Assembly: GCF_018614415.1 (NCBI RefSeq)
Contig: NZ_JAGGOO010000029.1
Span: 1-64,000, forward strand
Reading direction: 5' to 3'
Length of the DNA: 64,000 nt
Source: Streptomyces sp. ISL-12
GTDB taxonomy: Bacteria > Actinomycetota > Actinomycetes > Streptomycetales > Streptomycetaceae
Below, in pieces: positions 42,924 through 51,552 of this stretch. The position numbers and the translations under genes were made by a program. The notes under the pieces were generated by a model that did no database searches, was not told the DNA's origin, and saw nothing but the letters and a program-made list of their open reading frames with translations. Each line of letters starts with the position of its first letter. Position 1 is the first letter of the stretch.

Positions 42924-45900
42924 TCAGCTAGCCGCGACAGCAGCTGAGTACACCCACACATCGGCAGGCAACTCGTGCTTCAAGCGCCAGGTGACGGCCA
43001 TCGGCTTGCTGCCGGTGTGGGTGTCGTACGTCGCTGGGCCAAGGAGCATCCACGGCTGGGATTTGCCTATGTCCGTGTTCTTGTAGCGACGCATGAACAG
43101 CAGAACGTGGCTGCCTCGCTGTTCATGCTGCTGGTAACGGAGGCCGGTTGGCGAACCCTCAGCCGTCGTGCTCTGAGACTCCCAGTGGAAGAGCGACGGG
43201 CTCAGCGCATAGTCCTTGTAGCGGACGGTGGGCGAGAAGTCCTTCTCGTCCTTCTCCGACGTGATGAGCAGGGCGTCCGTCTGCAGTTCGTCCACCCACA
43301 GCACACCCTGAGCGAAGGACCGGGGCATCTGGCCGCCGAAGCGTGCCACTCCGAGTGCGGCGAGGATCTCGGAGCGATTGTACGAGCTGTGGACCTTCAG
43401 CGGAACCTGGCCGAGAAGGCCGGTCAACGGGATCGGGAAGTGGTCCGCGCGCTCCATGACGTACGACAGCAACTGCCTCAACTCGTCGCGCAGTGCCTGT
43501 TGCGGACGCAGCGACTCAAGGCCCTCCTGGTAGCTGGTGAAGCCACCCGCATTGTCCCAGAGGTTGAAGAAAAGCATGCGAGCATAGACCTGATCAGCAG
43601 GGATCAGCTCGTCGTACCGCGGAGCGTCGTCGCTGAGCAGCTTGAGGTAAGCCTGGGCGCGTTCGGGGTCGTCCACGTGGAGGAAGGCGTGTACGCGCTT
43701 GAGGAGCGCTGCTTCCGCCGAGGGTGCAGGTTCGTCGATGAGCCCGGCTCGGCGCAGGATGGTCGTCCAGGAGTTGTCGCTCTTGTAGAGCTCCTTGATC
43801 TCCCGGCGGCTCTCGTGAAGGTACTCGGCAAGGCGTGGCGTGCGGTAAGCCCTGACTTCGTTCACGAGTGTCTTGACAGTGGCGCCCAGTTGAGCGCGGA
43901 TGTTGTCGAGTACGAGTTCCTTGGACTTACCTTCCAGGATGATCTGGCAGCCGGATGGCAGTTGAGGGAAGTCGTTCTCGATGTGGTCGACCAGCCGGTT
44001 CCGCGACAGGTTGGTCAGTGCGCGGAACTGCTCCTCGAAGCGGAACTCTGCGCGGTGCTGCCCGATGAAGTCGAGCACGGTGAGTACCGGCTTGGAATCC
44101 GTGCGCCTGAGGCCCCGCCCCAACTGCTGAAGAAAGATCGTCGCGCTGTTGGTGGGGCGAAGGAGGAGCAGGGTGTCGACGTCGGGGATGTCGAGTCCCT
44201 CATTGAACAGGTCGACGGAAAAGATCACTTGAAGCTTGCCGTCACGCAGGTCGGTCAGCGCCTGGGCCCGTACGTCAGCGGGGGAGTTGCCGTCGAGTGC
44301 CACCGCCTGGAAGTTGGCTTGGCGGAAACACTCCGCCATGAAGCGGGCGTGTGCCCTGCTGACGCAGAAGCCGAGGGCGCGCATGGCCCCGGGGTTTGAG
44401 ATCTTGTCCGCGATCTGCTTCACCACAATCCGAGCACGGGCGTCGTTGCCTGTATACAGGCTGTCCAGCTCCTGTTCGGTGTAGGTCCCCCGCTGCCAGC
44501 CGAGGTTTCGTAGGTCGGTGCCGTCCGGGATGCCGAAGTAGTGGAACGGGCAGAGCAGGTTGTTCTCCAGGGCCTCCCACAGTCGCATCTCAGCAGCGAT
44601 GCGACCCCCGAAAAACTCGTCCTGGACGTTCTGCCCATCCATGCGCTCGGGCGTCGCGGTCAGCCCCAGCAGTTCTTTGGGCGTGAAGTGATCGATGACC
44701 CTGCGGTAGGTCGTGGCGGTGGCATGGTGGAACTCGTCGATGACGATCACGTCGAAGTGGTCGCGGGCCAACTGCTCCAACCGCTGGGCATTGAGCGACT
44801 GAACGCTGGCGAAGACGTGGGTCCACTCACGCGGGTCCTGGCCGGCGTGGAGCAACTCACCGAACGATGCGTCGTCCAGCACCTCGCGATAGGTGCGCAG
44901 CGACTGGCTGAGGATCTCCTTGCGGTGGGCTACGAACAGCAGCTTCGGTCGCTCACCTTGCGTCTGCCTGCACAGGTTCCGGTAGTCCAGTGCTGCCATG
45001 ACGGTCTTGCCCGTGCCGGTGGCGGCGACGAGAAGATTCTGATGCCGGTCGCGGATTTCCCGTTCGACGCGCAGCCGCTCCAGCATGTCCTGCTGGTGTG
45101 GGTAGGGACGTACCTCAAGACCAGACAGATTGATCTTCAGGTCGGTCGCCGTGCCGGACCCGCTTGCCTGGGCCAAGGCTTCGTCCAGGCGCTGTCCGTG
45201 CAGGTCAGGGTCGTAGGTTTCGAAGGCGATGTCGTTCCAGTACGCGTCGAAGGTCGCTTCGAACTTGTCCAATACGGCGGGGGTGGCGACGGACGACAGA
45301 CGCACGTTCCACTCCAGACCGTCGAGCAGGGCTGCCCTCGACAGGTTGGAACTACCGACGTAGGCGGTGTCGAAGCCTGTGTTACGCCGGAATAGCCATG
45401 CCTTCGCATGCAGGCGGGTGGACCGGATCTCGTAGTTCACCTTGACGGTGGCGCCGAAGTCACGGACCAGCCGGTCGAGTGCACGGCGATCGGTGGCACC
45501 CATGTAGGTGGTGGTGATGACTCGGATCGGCACCTTCCGCTTTTTGGCGGCGTGCAGAGCTTCTTCCAATACCCTTATGCCGTACCACTTTACGAACGCA
45601 CACAGCAGGTCGATGCGGTCGGCAGTAGCAAGTTCGGCACGCAACTCTGCGCCGAGACTGAGGTCCTCCGGCGAGTTGGTGAGCAGAGAGGTCTCCGAGA
45701 GCGGGGTCAGCGGGCGGATGGCGTAGACGCCCGCCGCCTCCTGCTGCGCGAGAGCGAGGAGTTGTCGAGGGCCCTCGACAACCCTGCTTATCGGCTCGTC
45801 CTCGCTGCGGTCGGACCACGCCGCTGCCACGGAGTCCAGAACCTGATTGGCGAACGGCACCTGCTGGTCCGCCTGGAGTCGCTGGAGCCTGTGGGCTATC

Positions 45901-46076
45901 ACCTCGCCGATGTGGCGGGCCAGCACATGGGGCGATGATTCCCCGCCGACCTCAGCGTCAATGGCCTTCCACCCCGCGGAGGCCAACTGCTCCAGCTCAT
46001 CGTGCACGCTTTGCGTGATCAGCTTCTCGTACACTCCGGCGATCGGCTGCCCCGGATCTTTCTCTGCCGCCACCAT
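42924..46076 (-). CDS. PLD nuclease - SF2 helicase - DUF3427-like fusion (candidate defence protein)
   Basis: A 1050-residue protein. Residues 1-120 are a helical N-terminus. About 140-300 is a phospholipase-D-type nuclease domain with one HxK motif (H223, K225) followed by GSSNLS (242-247). Residues 325-690 are a superfamily 2 helicase: Walker A ATGTGKT (352-358), DEFHH (447-451), TATPE (472-476) and motif VI QQLGRGLRR. The C-terminal part fits the DUF3427 region of such helicases, ending in a beta-rich domain. One PLD motif implies a dimeric nuclease. The combination is typical of stand-alone restriction or anti-phage helicases. GAGGGGGC precedes ATG 46076; GC is lower than in core genes. 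Confidence 0.88.
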   Translation of the reverse strand: MVAAEKDPGQPIAGVYEKLITQSVHDELEQLASAGWKAIDAEVGGESSPHVLARHIGEVIAHRLQRLQADQQVPFANQVLDSVAAAWSDRSEDEPISRVVEGPRQLLALAQQEAAGVYAIRPLTPLSETSLLTNSPEDLSLGAELRAELATADRIDLLCAFVKWYGIRVLEEALHAAKKRKVPIRVITTTYMGATDRRALDRLVRDFGATVKVNYEIRSTRLHAKAWLFRRNTGFDTAYVGSSNLSRAALLDGLEWNVRLSSVATPAVLDKFEATFDAYWNDIAFETYDPDLHGQRLDEALAQASGSGTATDLKINLSGLEVRPYPHQQDMLERLRVEREIRDRHQNLLVAATGTGKTVMAALDYRNLCRQTQGERPKLLFVAHRKEILSQSLRTYREVLDDASFGELLHAGQDPREWTHVFASVQSLNAQRLEQLARDHFDVIVIDEFHHATATTYRRVIDHFTPKELLGLTATPERMDGQNVQDEFFGGRIAAEMRLWEALENNLLCPFHYFGIPDGTDLRNLGWQRGTYTEQELDSLYTGNDARARIVVKQIADKISNPGAMRALGFCVSRAHARFMAECFRQANFQAVALDGNSPADVRAQALTDLRDGKLQVIFSVDLFNEGLDIPDVDTLLLLRPTNSATIFLQQLGRGLRRTDSKPVLTVLDFIGQHRAEFRFEEQFRALTNLSRNRLVDHIENDFPQLPSGCQIILEGKSKELVLDNIRAQLGATVKTLVNEVRAYRTPRLAEYLHESRREIKELYKSDNSWTTILRRAGLIDEPAPSAEAALLKRVHAFLHVDDPERAQAYLKLLSDDAPRYDELIPADQVYARMLFFNLWDNAGGFTSYQEGLESLRPQQALRDELRQLLSYVMERADHFPIPLTGLLGQVPLKVHSSYNRSEILAALGVARFGGQMPRSFAQGVLWVDELQTDALLITSEKDEKDFSPTVRYKDYALSPSLFHWESQSTTAEGSPTGLRYQQHEQRGSHVLLFMRRYKNTDIGKSQPWMLLGPATYDTHTGSKPMAVTWRLKHELPADVWVYSAAVAAS

Positions 46077-46355
46077 GCCCCCTCAGACATAAGTCAGTGA
46101 CTCTTGTTCTAGCAGGAGCCACTGACAAGCTACGCAGGGGCCGTGCCGCAACACCTCCCATATATGGACTTTGGGAGCTTCTGTTCCCTCGGGAGCAGAC
46201 GGATCTCTCGTTCTGACGAAGAAGCGCCCCATAGCTGCTGTCGGGGTGCAGCCGTGAGGTGGGTGTGGAACTGGTGGCCGCCGAGCCCAGGCTGTCGCTA
46301 CCGTCGGGCTTTCGGCCGGCCGTATCGGCGGTTGCCTCGTCTAGGAGCGTTTCCC

Positions 46356-46709
46356 GTGATCAACCGGCAAGTAACGACGACGCTGTGGCGTCCCACCGGT
46401 CCCGGAGAACTCGAGCTGGTGCGCGAGCTGGACTGGCGTGCCTGGCCGCCGCGGCTGCCTGAACAGCCGATCTTTTACCCGGTCCTCAACTAGGAGTACG
46501 CCGTCAAGATCGCGCGGGACTGGAACGTCAAGCACGACGGCGCCGGTTTTGTCACCCGCTTTGACGTCAAGTCCGATTTCCTGCGCAGGTACCCGGTTCA
46601 GCAGGCAGGCGGACGGGCGATCCTCGAGCTGTGAGTACCGGCCGAGGAACTCGACGAGTTCAACGCTCACATCGTTGGCAAGATCCAGTTGGTGCACGAG
46701 TTCCACTGA
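46356..46709 (+). pseudogene. Pseudogene of a 117-residue conserved actinobacterial protein
   Basis: In one frame the translation reads TTTLWRPTGPGELELVREL, then WPPRLPEQPIFYPVLN, a TAG at 46491, EYAVKIARDWNVK, RFDVKSDFLRRYPV, ILEL, a TGA at 46632, VPAEELDEFNAHIVGKI and a normal stop at 46707. I recall intact Streptomyces homologues, sometimes labelled ADP-ribosylation/crystallin J1, reading NEEYAV and ELWVPAEEL at these places. The two stops would thus be single-base changes (GAG to TAG, TGG to TGA). There is no frameshift, so decay looks recent. The 46077-46355 gap before it shows nothing else. Confidence 0.78.
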
Positions 46710-46819
46710 GCTGAGCTCTGTAGCCTCCGCGAGGCGGCTGGCTGCCTCGGTGCGGTGATCCTGCTGTGACCGCTGTGATCGCGACTCCGCCGTCGCCAAG
46801 GAACTCGACGAGGAATCCG

Positions 46820-47476
46820 TCACGAAGCCGCCGCCCGCACCAGCAGCGTCCCGATGTGGCCGGCGTGAGGTGGCTCGATGACCCGCGCGTCGGCCGTGGC
46901 GAAACCGGCCCGGGTGAGGAGGCGCTCCCACACGGCCGGGCGGTAGCTGTAGCGGTAGGTGAACATCGCCTTGCCCGTGAAGCCTCCCTTGTACATGCCC
47001 TGCGGTCCGTACGCGCCGGGGATGGCGGGAGGCTGCGAGAAGACGAGAACGCCCCCGGGCCGGAGCCGTCGGCGGACGAGAGGGAAGAGGCGGCTGGGGT
47101 CGGTGAACCAGGCCGCTCCGAAGATCGAGTAGACGGCGTCGTACTCGTCCTCGTGCTTGCTCAGGTACTCCAGGACTTCGGAGCACAGGATGTCCGCGCC
47201 GGTGCTTGCCCACTTCGCGGTGGCCTTCTCGACCATGACGGGCGACAGGTCGATGCCCCGGGCGGTGATGCCGTGCTGAGCGAGGTGGGCGAGGGCGCGG
47301 CCGGTGCCGCAGCCGATCTCCAGGACGGAACGCGGGTTCCCGAGCAGTTCCGGGCCTGGTCCGTGACCGGCGTACTGGGTCCAGCAGAAGCCGGGTTCCA
47401 TGTCGTCCCTGAAGGCGGAGGCGGCGAAGGTGTCCCACAGTTCCGTCTCGGCGGCGATGTCGTGTGGTGCGGGCAA
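46820..47476 (-). CDS. Class I SAM-dependent methyltransferase
   Basis: A 218-residue methyltransferase. SAM motif I is VLEIGCGTGRALAHL, acidic residue in GIDLSPVMVEKA, motif II-like YDAVYSIFGAAWF and post-motif RLRPGGVLVFSQPPA. It starts with TTG at 47476 (GAGGAGGAATCGCC upstream). It lies 75 bases after the GRDP-like gene and is probably cotranscribed. The acceptor is unknown; the small partner protein upstream is a possible substrate or helper. A stretch of about 110 bases between it and the pseudogene is empty. Confidence 0.87.
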   Translation of the reverse strand: MPAPHDIAAETELWDTFAASAFRDDMEPGFCWTQYAGHGPGPELLGNPRSVLEIGCGTGRALAHLAQHGITARGIDLSPVMVEKATAKWASTGADILCSEVLEYLSKHEDEYDAVYSIFGAAWFTDPSRLFPLVRRRLRPGGVLVFSQPPAIPGAYGPQGMYKGGFTGKAMFTYRYSYRPAVWERLLTRAGFATADARVIEPPHAGHIGTLLVRAAAS

Positions 47477-47551
47477 GGCGATTCCTCCTCGCAGGAGCCG
47501 CCGGCCCCTGTCCCGCGGAGGGCGAAGACAGGGGCGGGCGGGCCGGACCGT

Positions 47552-48052
47552 TCAGTGGCTGTCGGGGACCTTGTTGTCGCAGGGCGAGCAGTCCGTTCCG
47601 TCGATCGCCCACAACTCCTCGTCGACGTCGAAGCCGATGGACTTCAGGAAGTCTGCCGTACGCACGCACAGGCCGTCCCGGCGGCGCTCGGTGAACGGGG
47701 CGTGGTGCTTGTAACGGCCCTCGTTGTACACGTCGCACAGGGCCCACCACACCGGGGTGTCGAGAATCAGCTGGTGAACGCCGATGTCGACGAGCTTGCC
47801 GACGCCCAGGTGGATCTCGGGGTGCTCCATGCAACCGACGGTGTACATGACGGCGTTGCCGAGAACGCGTTCCGCCATGTCGCGGACCATGGTGTGGTCG
47901 CGCAGCAGCAAGGCGACCTCGCGGTCCCAGAGGGTCATGCCGCTGTCCAGCACGTTGATCGTCAGGTGTTGAATCTCGGGCTGGACGAGATTGAGAAGTT
48001 CCTTCGGGTCCCGCGTGCGGAGGGTTGTAGGTCGGTCGAGCGTGACGGTCAT
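47552..48052 (-). CDS. Small protein resembling the GRDP/DUF1399 domain
   Basis: A 166-residue protein with no clear hit by eye. The segment GKLVDIGVHQLILDTPVWWALCDVYNEGRYKHHAPF resembles the core of glycine-rich-domain-like proteins (D-x-x-W-H-x-x-I-L-D-T-x-x-Y), but with Val-His where Trp-His is usual. An N-terminal helical third and a C-terminal CSPC motif (before DNKVPDSH) could bind metal. AAGGAG precedes ATG 48052. The methyltransferase gene follows, so the two form a likely operon, divergent from a DUF6879-XRE pair. Confidence 0.6.
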   Translation of the reverse strand: MTVTLDRPTTLRTRDPKELLNLVQPEIQHLTINVLDSGMTLWDREVALLLRDHTMVRDMAERVLGNAVMYTVGCMEHPEIHLGVGKLVDIGVHQLILDTPVWWALCDVYNEGRYKHHAPFTERRRDGLCVRTADFLKSIGFDVDEELWAIDGTDCSPCDNKVPDSH

Positions 48053-48190
48053 CAGCCGCTCCTTCGATGGCAGGTGGTGGCGTTCCCGTTCGGACTCGCC
48101 CCGCCCCGGCGTGCGGCGTCGTGCAGGGGTCCTGGCTGCGGTCCGGCCGGCAATGCGACGGTAGGGACGGTCATGAGCAGGGCGCACGAG

Positions 48191-48237
48191 AGTTGCGCGA
48201 AGTTGCTCGGCACGCCGGTGAGGTTGCGCGAGGTTGC
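48191..48237. promoter_or_regulatory. Direct repeat of a TTGCGCGA element in a divergent promoter region
   Basis: AGTTGCGCGAAGTTGC (48191-48206) recurs as GGTTGCGCGAGGTTGC (48222-48237), 31 bases apart, or about three helical turns. Each unit itself contains two TTGC steps. It lies in the 269-base gap between the GRDP-like/methyltransferase operon and the DUF6879-XRE operon, and is a good candidate XRE binding site. Confidence 0.65.
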
Positions 48238-48321
48238 TGATTCAGGGTGACCGGGGCACGCACGTCGGACGTGAGTCCTGGGAAAGCTTCGGGAGCCGGA
48301 CCCCGAGGGAAGGACGCGATC

Positions 48322-49080
48322 ATGACCCGACGACTGCGTTTCAACGGCACAGGCAGCGGCGTCAACGGATGCCCGTCCCTTCATGACGACCTCGACACAG
48401 GCGAGGTCATCATTCACGGCCCCCCACTCACCGACCCGGACGACATCGCACAGCTTCGTCACCTGAACGAGGGCGAGGTGCCCATCGTGGTGCCGCGCGA
48501 ACTGCTGGTCGATTTCGGTCCGAAGGAGGTGGTGCGCGAGCCCGACATCATCGGGCTGGACGAGTTCGACCGGCTCTTCACACAGTTCGAGCACACGGCC
48601 TGGCGACTGGAGACACGCCGCCGCTACGCGTCGGACGAGCTCACCGACACCTACGCCCAGTTCATGCGCGGCGAGCCCGTCGACTGGGAGGGAGCCGACA
48701 CCGACTGGTGCGCGGAGCGCCGCGAGCAGGTGGCTCTCGGCAAGCGGTTCGAGCGGGTCCGCGTGGTCGACGAGCCGCCCACGAGCGGCCAGCTCTACCT
48801 GCTCGACAACGCACGCCGCAACAGCGCTGTCGGCGAGGTGATCCACAATCTGCGGCGAGGGGATGCCGACCGCCTCGGCCTGCCCACCGAAGATTTCTGG
48901 ATCTTCGATTCCCGGCTGGTCGCGCTGCTGAACTTCGATGACACTGATCACCTGTTCAGCGTGGAGCTGGTCACAGAGCCGGCTGCGGTGCTGCGGTACG
49001 TCAGAGCACGCGACGCGGCACTGCACCATGCCGTGCCGTACGAGGAGTTCGCGGCACGGCTGACCGCGAAGGAGGACTGA
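48322..49080 (+). CDS. DUF6879 protein with N-terminal extension
   Basis: A 252-residue protein in two parts. Residues 1-72 form a small beta-rich domain (TRRLRFNGTGSGVNGCPSLH, then VPIVVPRELLVDFG) that also occurs as a separate short protein in streptomycetes. From about residue 80 follows DUF6879: DEFDRLFTQFEHTAWRLETR, TDWCAERREQVALGKRFERV, TEDFWIFDSRLVALLNFD. DUF6879 genes usually precede DUF5753 XRE regulators, as here (15 bases). The role is presumably that of a regulator partner. GAGGGAAGG precedes ATG 48322. Confidence 0.85.
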   Translation: MTRRLRFNGTGSGVNGCPSLHDDLDTGEVIIHGPPLTDPDDIAQLRHLNEGEVPIVVPRELLVDFGPKEVVREPDIIGLDEFDRLFTQFEHTAWRLETRRRYASDELTDTYAQFMRGEPVDWEGADTDWCAERREQVALGKRFERVRVVDEPPTSGQLYLLDNARRNSAVGEVIHNLRRGDADRLGLPTEDFWIFDSRLVALLNFDDTDHLFSVELVTEPAAVLRYVRARDAALHHAVPYEEFAARLTAKED

Positions 49081-49095
49081 GGCAGGTGTGGAGCG

Positions 49096-49947
49096 GTGAG
49101 CACGGACTACCAGCAGGCACGGGAAGCACTCGGGGTACGGCTGCGCGAACTCCGGCTCTCCGCCCCTGGGGGCAGGCTCACCGGCGCTGAGCTCGCCGGC
49201 CGGTACGGGTGGAACAAATCCAAGGTCAGCAGGCTGGAAAACGGCAGGCAGACCCCGACGCCCGATGACTTGCGCAAGTGGGCGGAGGCAACCGGCCAGG
49301 CGGAGGCGTACGACGAGCTGGTCGCGCGCCTCCTCGGCTTCGAGTCCCACATCCGGTCATGGCGGCGTCAGCTCGCCTCGGGGCACAAGGCGGTCCAGGA
49401 CACCCACCTGAGGGCCCATGCCGACGCCTCGGTCTTCCACGGCTGGGAGTCGTCGATGATCTTCGGGTTACTCCAGACTCCGGACTACGCCCGGGCGGTC
49501 TTCACGCAGTACGCGGAGCTACAGCGGTCGCCGCGCGACACAGAGGAAGCGGTCCGGTCCCGAATGAAGAGGCAGGAAGCGCTGTACGACTCCGCGAAGC
49601 GCTTTCACCTCATCTTGTGGGAAGCCGCCCTTCACTCCCTGGTCTGTCCGCCGTCGGTGCTCGCGGCCCAGCTCGACCGCCTGCTGGGGACCATTGGCCT
49701 GGACACGGTCGAACTGGGCGTCATCCCGTTGTCCGCCTCGCTCAAGATCCCTCCGGCCACCGCTTTCTGGATCTACGACGACCGTCAGGTGATCGTCGAG
49801 AACTGGCACGCGGAGTTGTGGATCGACGACGAGGCGAGCGTCGACACGTACCGGCGGACCTGGAGAACGCTGCGCGAGTCCGCGGTGTACGGCGTCGACG
49901 CGCAGAACGTCATCAACGGGGCGCGACGAGGGCTGCGTACTCGCTGA
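49096..49947 (+). CDS. XRE regulator with DUF5753 domain, paired with DUF6879
   Basis: A 283-residue regulator. HTH at about residues 10-65 (LRELRLSAPGGRLTGAELAG, then RYGWNKSKVSRLENGRQTPT). The DUF5753 part has WESSMIFGLLQTPDYARAVF, RMKRQEALYD, LWEAALHSLVCP and IGLDTVELGVIPLSA. GTG 49096 lies 15 bases after the DUF6879 stop. Likely target: the repeated TTGCGCGA element in the upstream divergent region. It is convergent with the TPR/SEC-C gene. Confidence 0.9.
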   Translation: MSTDYQQAREALGVRLRELRLSAPGGRLTGAELAGRYGWNKSKVSRLENGRQTPTPDDLRKWAEATGQAEAYDELVARLLGFESHIRSWRRQLASGHKAVQDTHLRAHADASVFHGWESSMIFGLLQTPDYARAVFTQYAELQRSPRDTEEAVRSRMKRQEALYDSAKRFHLILWEAALHSLVCPPSVLAAQLDRLLGTIGLDTVELGVIPLSASLKIPPATAFWIYDDRQVIVENWHAELWIDDEASVDTYRRTWRTLRESAVYGVDAQNVINGARRGLRTR

Positions 49948-49970
49948 GGTGACAGCGTCCTGCCAGGAGG

Positions 49971-50999
49971 TCACCGCTCCGCAGCGGTGCTCGCTCCATG
50001 ACAGTCGCCGTACGTCCGTCCCGACCCGCACCAACACTCAGCCCCCCGCTGCGGCGGCCAGGCAACCGCCCGCCCCCGCGCCCCCAAAGTCGTCGCGTAC
50101 TGCGGCAACAGCGACGCGTCGGCCGGAGACGCCCCCTCCGACGCCGCGAACGCCTCGTAGGACGGGACCGTCCCCCGCACCACCCCCAGGTTCCGCGTCC
50201 CCGACGACTCCAGCTCCCTCAGTGCGTCCTCTATCGCCGCCAGGTGCTCCTCGTACGACGGGTACTCCGCGGAGAGGGACGGGTACGCCGACAGGAGTTC
50301 CGTCAGTTCTTCGGCGGGCCAGTGGAGCATGGCGACCGGGAAGGGGCGGGAGAGGGCCTCGCGGTAGGCGCCGAGTTCGGCGCGGAGGCGGGAGATCTCG
50401 GCCTCCAGCTCGGCCGGGTTGTCCGAGCCGAGGGACCATACGCGCTTGGGGTCGTGCAGTTCGTCCAGGGTGACCGGCATGGAGTGCAGGGTGTCGGCGA
50501 GGGTGTCCCAGTCGTCGTGCGGCAGGCCCAGCATGCGGCGGACGCGGTGGCGGCCGTAGAGGAGGGGGTGGGTCGGGCGCGGGGGCTCGGGGGCGTCGGC
50601 CAGCAGGAGTCGGGCGGCCTCGGTGAAGGTCTCGTGGGCCGACTCCAGCTCGTCGTGGGACTCCAGGGACTCCGCGACGATGACCCAGGGGGCCGGGTCC
50701 CTCGGGGACGCCGCGCGGACGCCCTCGATGATGGCCCTGGCCTCGGCCTCGTGGCCGTACTCCCAGAGGTTGGACGCCTTGAGGGCGCGGACCAGGGCCG
50801 GGTTCTCAAGGGTGCCGGGGGCGGAGAGCAGACGGTCGTAGAAGGCCGTCGCGGCGGGGCGCTCGCCGGCCAGCTCCAGATGGGCTGCGGCCCGCAGCAG
50901 CAGGGCCTCGGCGTCCTCCGGGTACAGGCCGGCGGTCCGCTCCAGGCGTGCCGCTTCGGCGGTGTGGTCGACGTTCTCGGCGGGCGTGTCGGGGCGCAT
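49971..50999 (-). CDS. TPR-like protein with C-terminal SEC-C zinc motif
   Basis: A 342-residue protein. Residues 10-140 are tetratricopeptide-like helix pairs (AARLERTAGLYPEDAEALLL, then FYDRLLSAPGTLENPALVRA). The C-terminus carries a SEC-C zinc knuckle, ECWCGSGRTYGDCHG, as at the end of SecA and many stand-alone proteins, where it binds zinc and ribosomes or partners. TACGGT lies 7 bases upstream of ATG 50999, which fits a leaderless start better than the GTG at 51008. Function unknown; it follows the presumed immunity genes but has its own promoter. Confidence 0.85.
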   Translation of the reverse strand: MRPDTPAENVDHTAEAARLERTAGLYPEDAEALLLRAAAHLELAGERPAATAFYDRLLSAPGTLENPALVRALKASNLWEYGHEAEARAIIEGVRAASPRDPAPWVIVAESLESHDELESAHETFTEAARLLLADAPEPPRPTHPLLYGRHRVRRMLGLPHDDWDTLADTLHSMPVTLDELHDPKRVWSLGSDNPAELEAEISRLRAELGAYREALSRPFPVAMLHWPAEELTELLSAYPSLSAEYPSYEEHLAAIEDALRELESSGTRNLGVVRGTVPSYEAFAASEGASPADASLLPQYATTLGARGRAVAWPPQRGAECWCGSGRTYGDCHGASTAAER

Positions 51000-51127
51000 G
51001 GGGGACACCGTACTGCTGGCTGGTGACAGAGGGGTACGAAGCCGGTCGGAGTACCGGTGGTCCTCGGTCTCGCGGCGTCGAAGGGTGGACGTCGATGCCT
51101 GCGCCGGGCGCCGAGGTCATCCCGCCG

Positions 51128-51430
51128 TCATTCGCAAGCCGACTGCGGCCAGTCGGCTCTGCGCCACAGCGCCTCGAAATGCTTCGGTGCGATGTGCAGC
51201 GCGGTGAACTCGATCTGCGCGTTCACATCATCGAGTTCACCGACGGGTACTTCGCTGAGGCCAATGTGCGAGGTTTCATGGTTCCGATCAGCCTTGAGGA
51301 GTCTGCCGTCGCGATATTTTTGGATCTTTCTCATCTCATAACCGTCGTCACCGATCTCGCTGAAGAAGGTTGTGGCCTCGTCGTTGAACTCATGGTGCCA
51401 CTCCACTTGCCAGTATTGGATTGCATTCAC
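51128..51430 (-). CDS. DUF6881 protein, probable immunity protein
   Basis: A 100-residue protein: IQYWQVEWHHEFNDEATTFF, SEIGDDGYEMRKIQKYRDGR and HIAPKHFEALWRRADWP follow the DUF6881 pattern (a family often coded beside polymorphic toxins as an immunity protein). It starts at GTG 51430, overlapping the stop of a 41-codon frame upstream by GTGA. GC is visibly lower than in core genes. It lies in the small-gene series after the RHS toxin, so it probably protects against a related toxin. Confidence 0.78.
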   Translation of the reverse strand: MNAIQYWQVEWHHEFNDEATTFFSEIGDDGYEMRKIQKYRDGRLLKADRNHETSHIGLSEVPVGELDDVNAQIEFTALHIAPKHFEALWRRADWPQSACE

Positions 51431-51552
51431 CCGTGTTCGCCGTCGTCCAGTTCTTCAATCGACTTGGTGCGATCGATGCGTTGGTTCACGTCGCCTGCGG
51501 TGAGCGTTGTGGGAGTCGCCCTAGTGAAGGAAGAATGCGTAGCAATCACCAC
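51427..51552 (-). CDS. Small 41-codon reading frame, possible toxin-tail remnant
   Basis: Between two presumed immunity genes the minus strand reads VVIATHSSFTRATPTTLTAG then DVNQRIDRTKSIEELDDGEHG and stops at 51427. Its end overlaps the DUF6881 start (GTGA), and its start region overlaps the stop of the gene upstream (51546). The composition (ending in an Asp/Glu helix after D-V-N-x-R-I) looks like the tail of a larger domain. It may be the leftover C-terminus of a displaced toxin module or a real small protein. I cannot decide. Confidence 0.4.
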   Translation of the reverse strand: MVIATHSSFTRATPTTLTAGDVNQRIDRTKSIEELDDGEHG

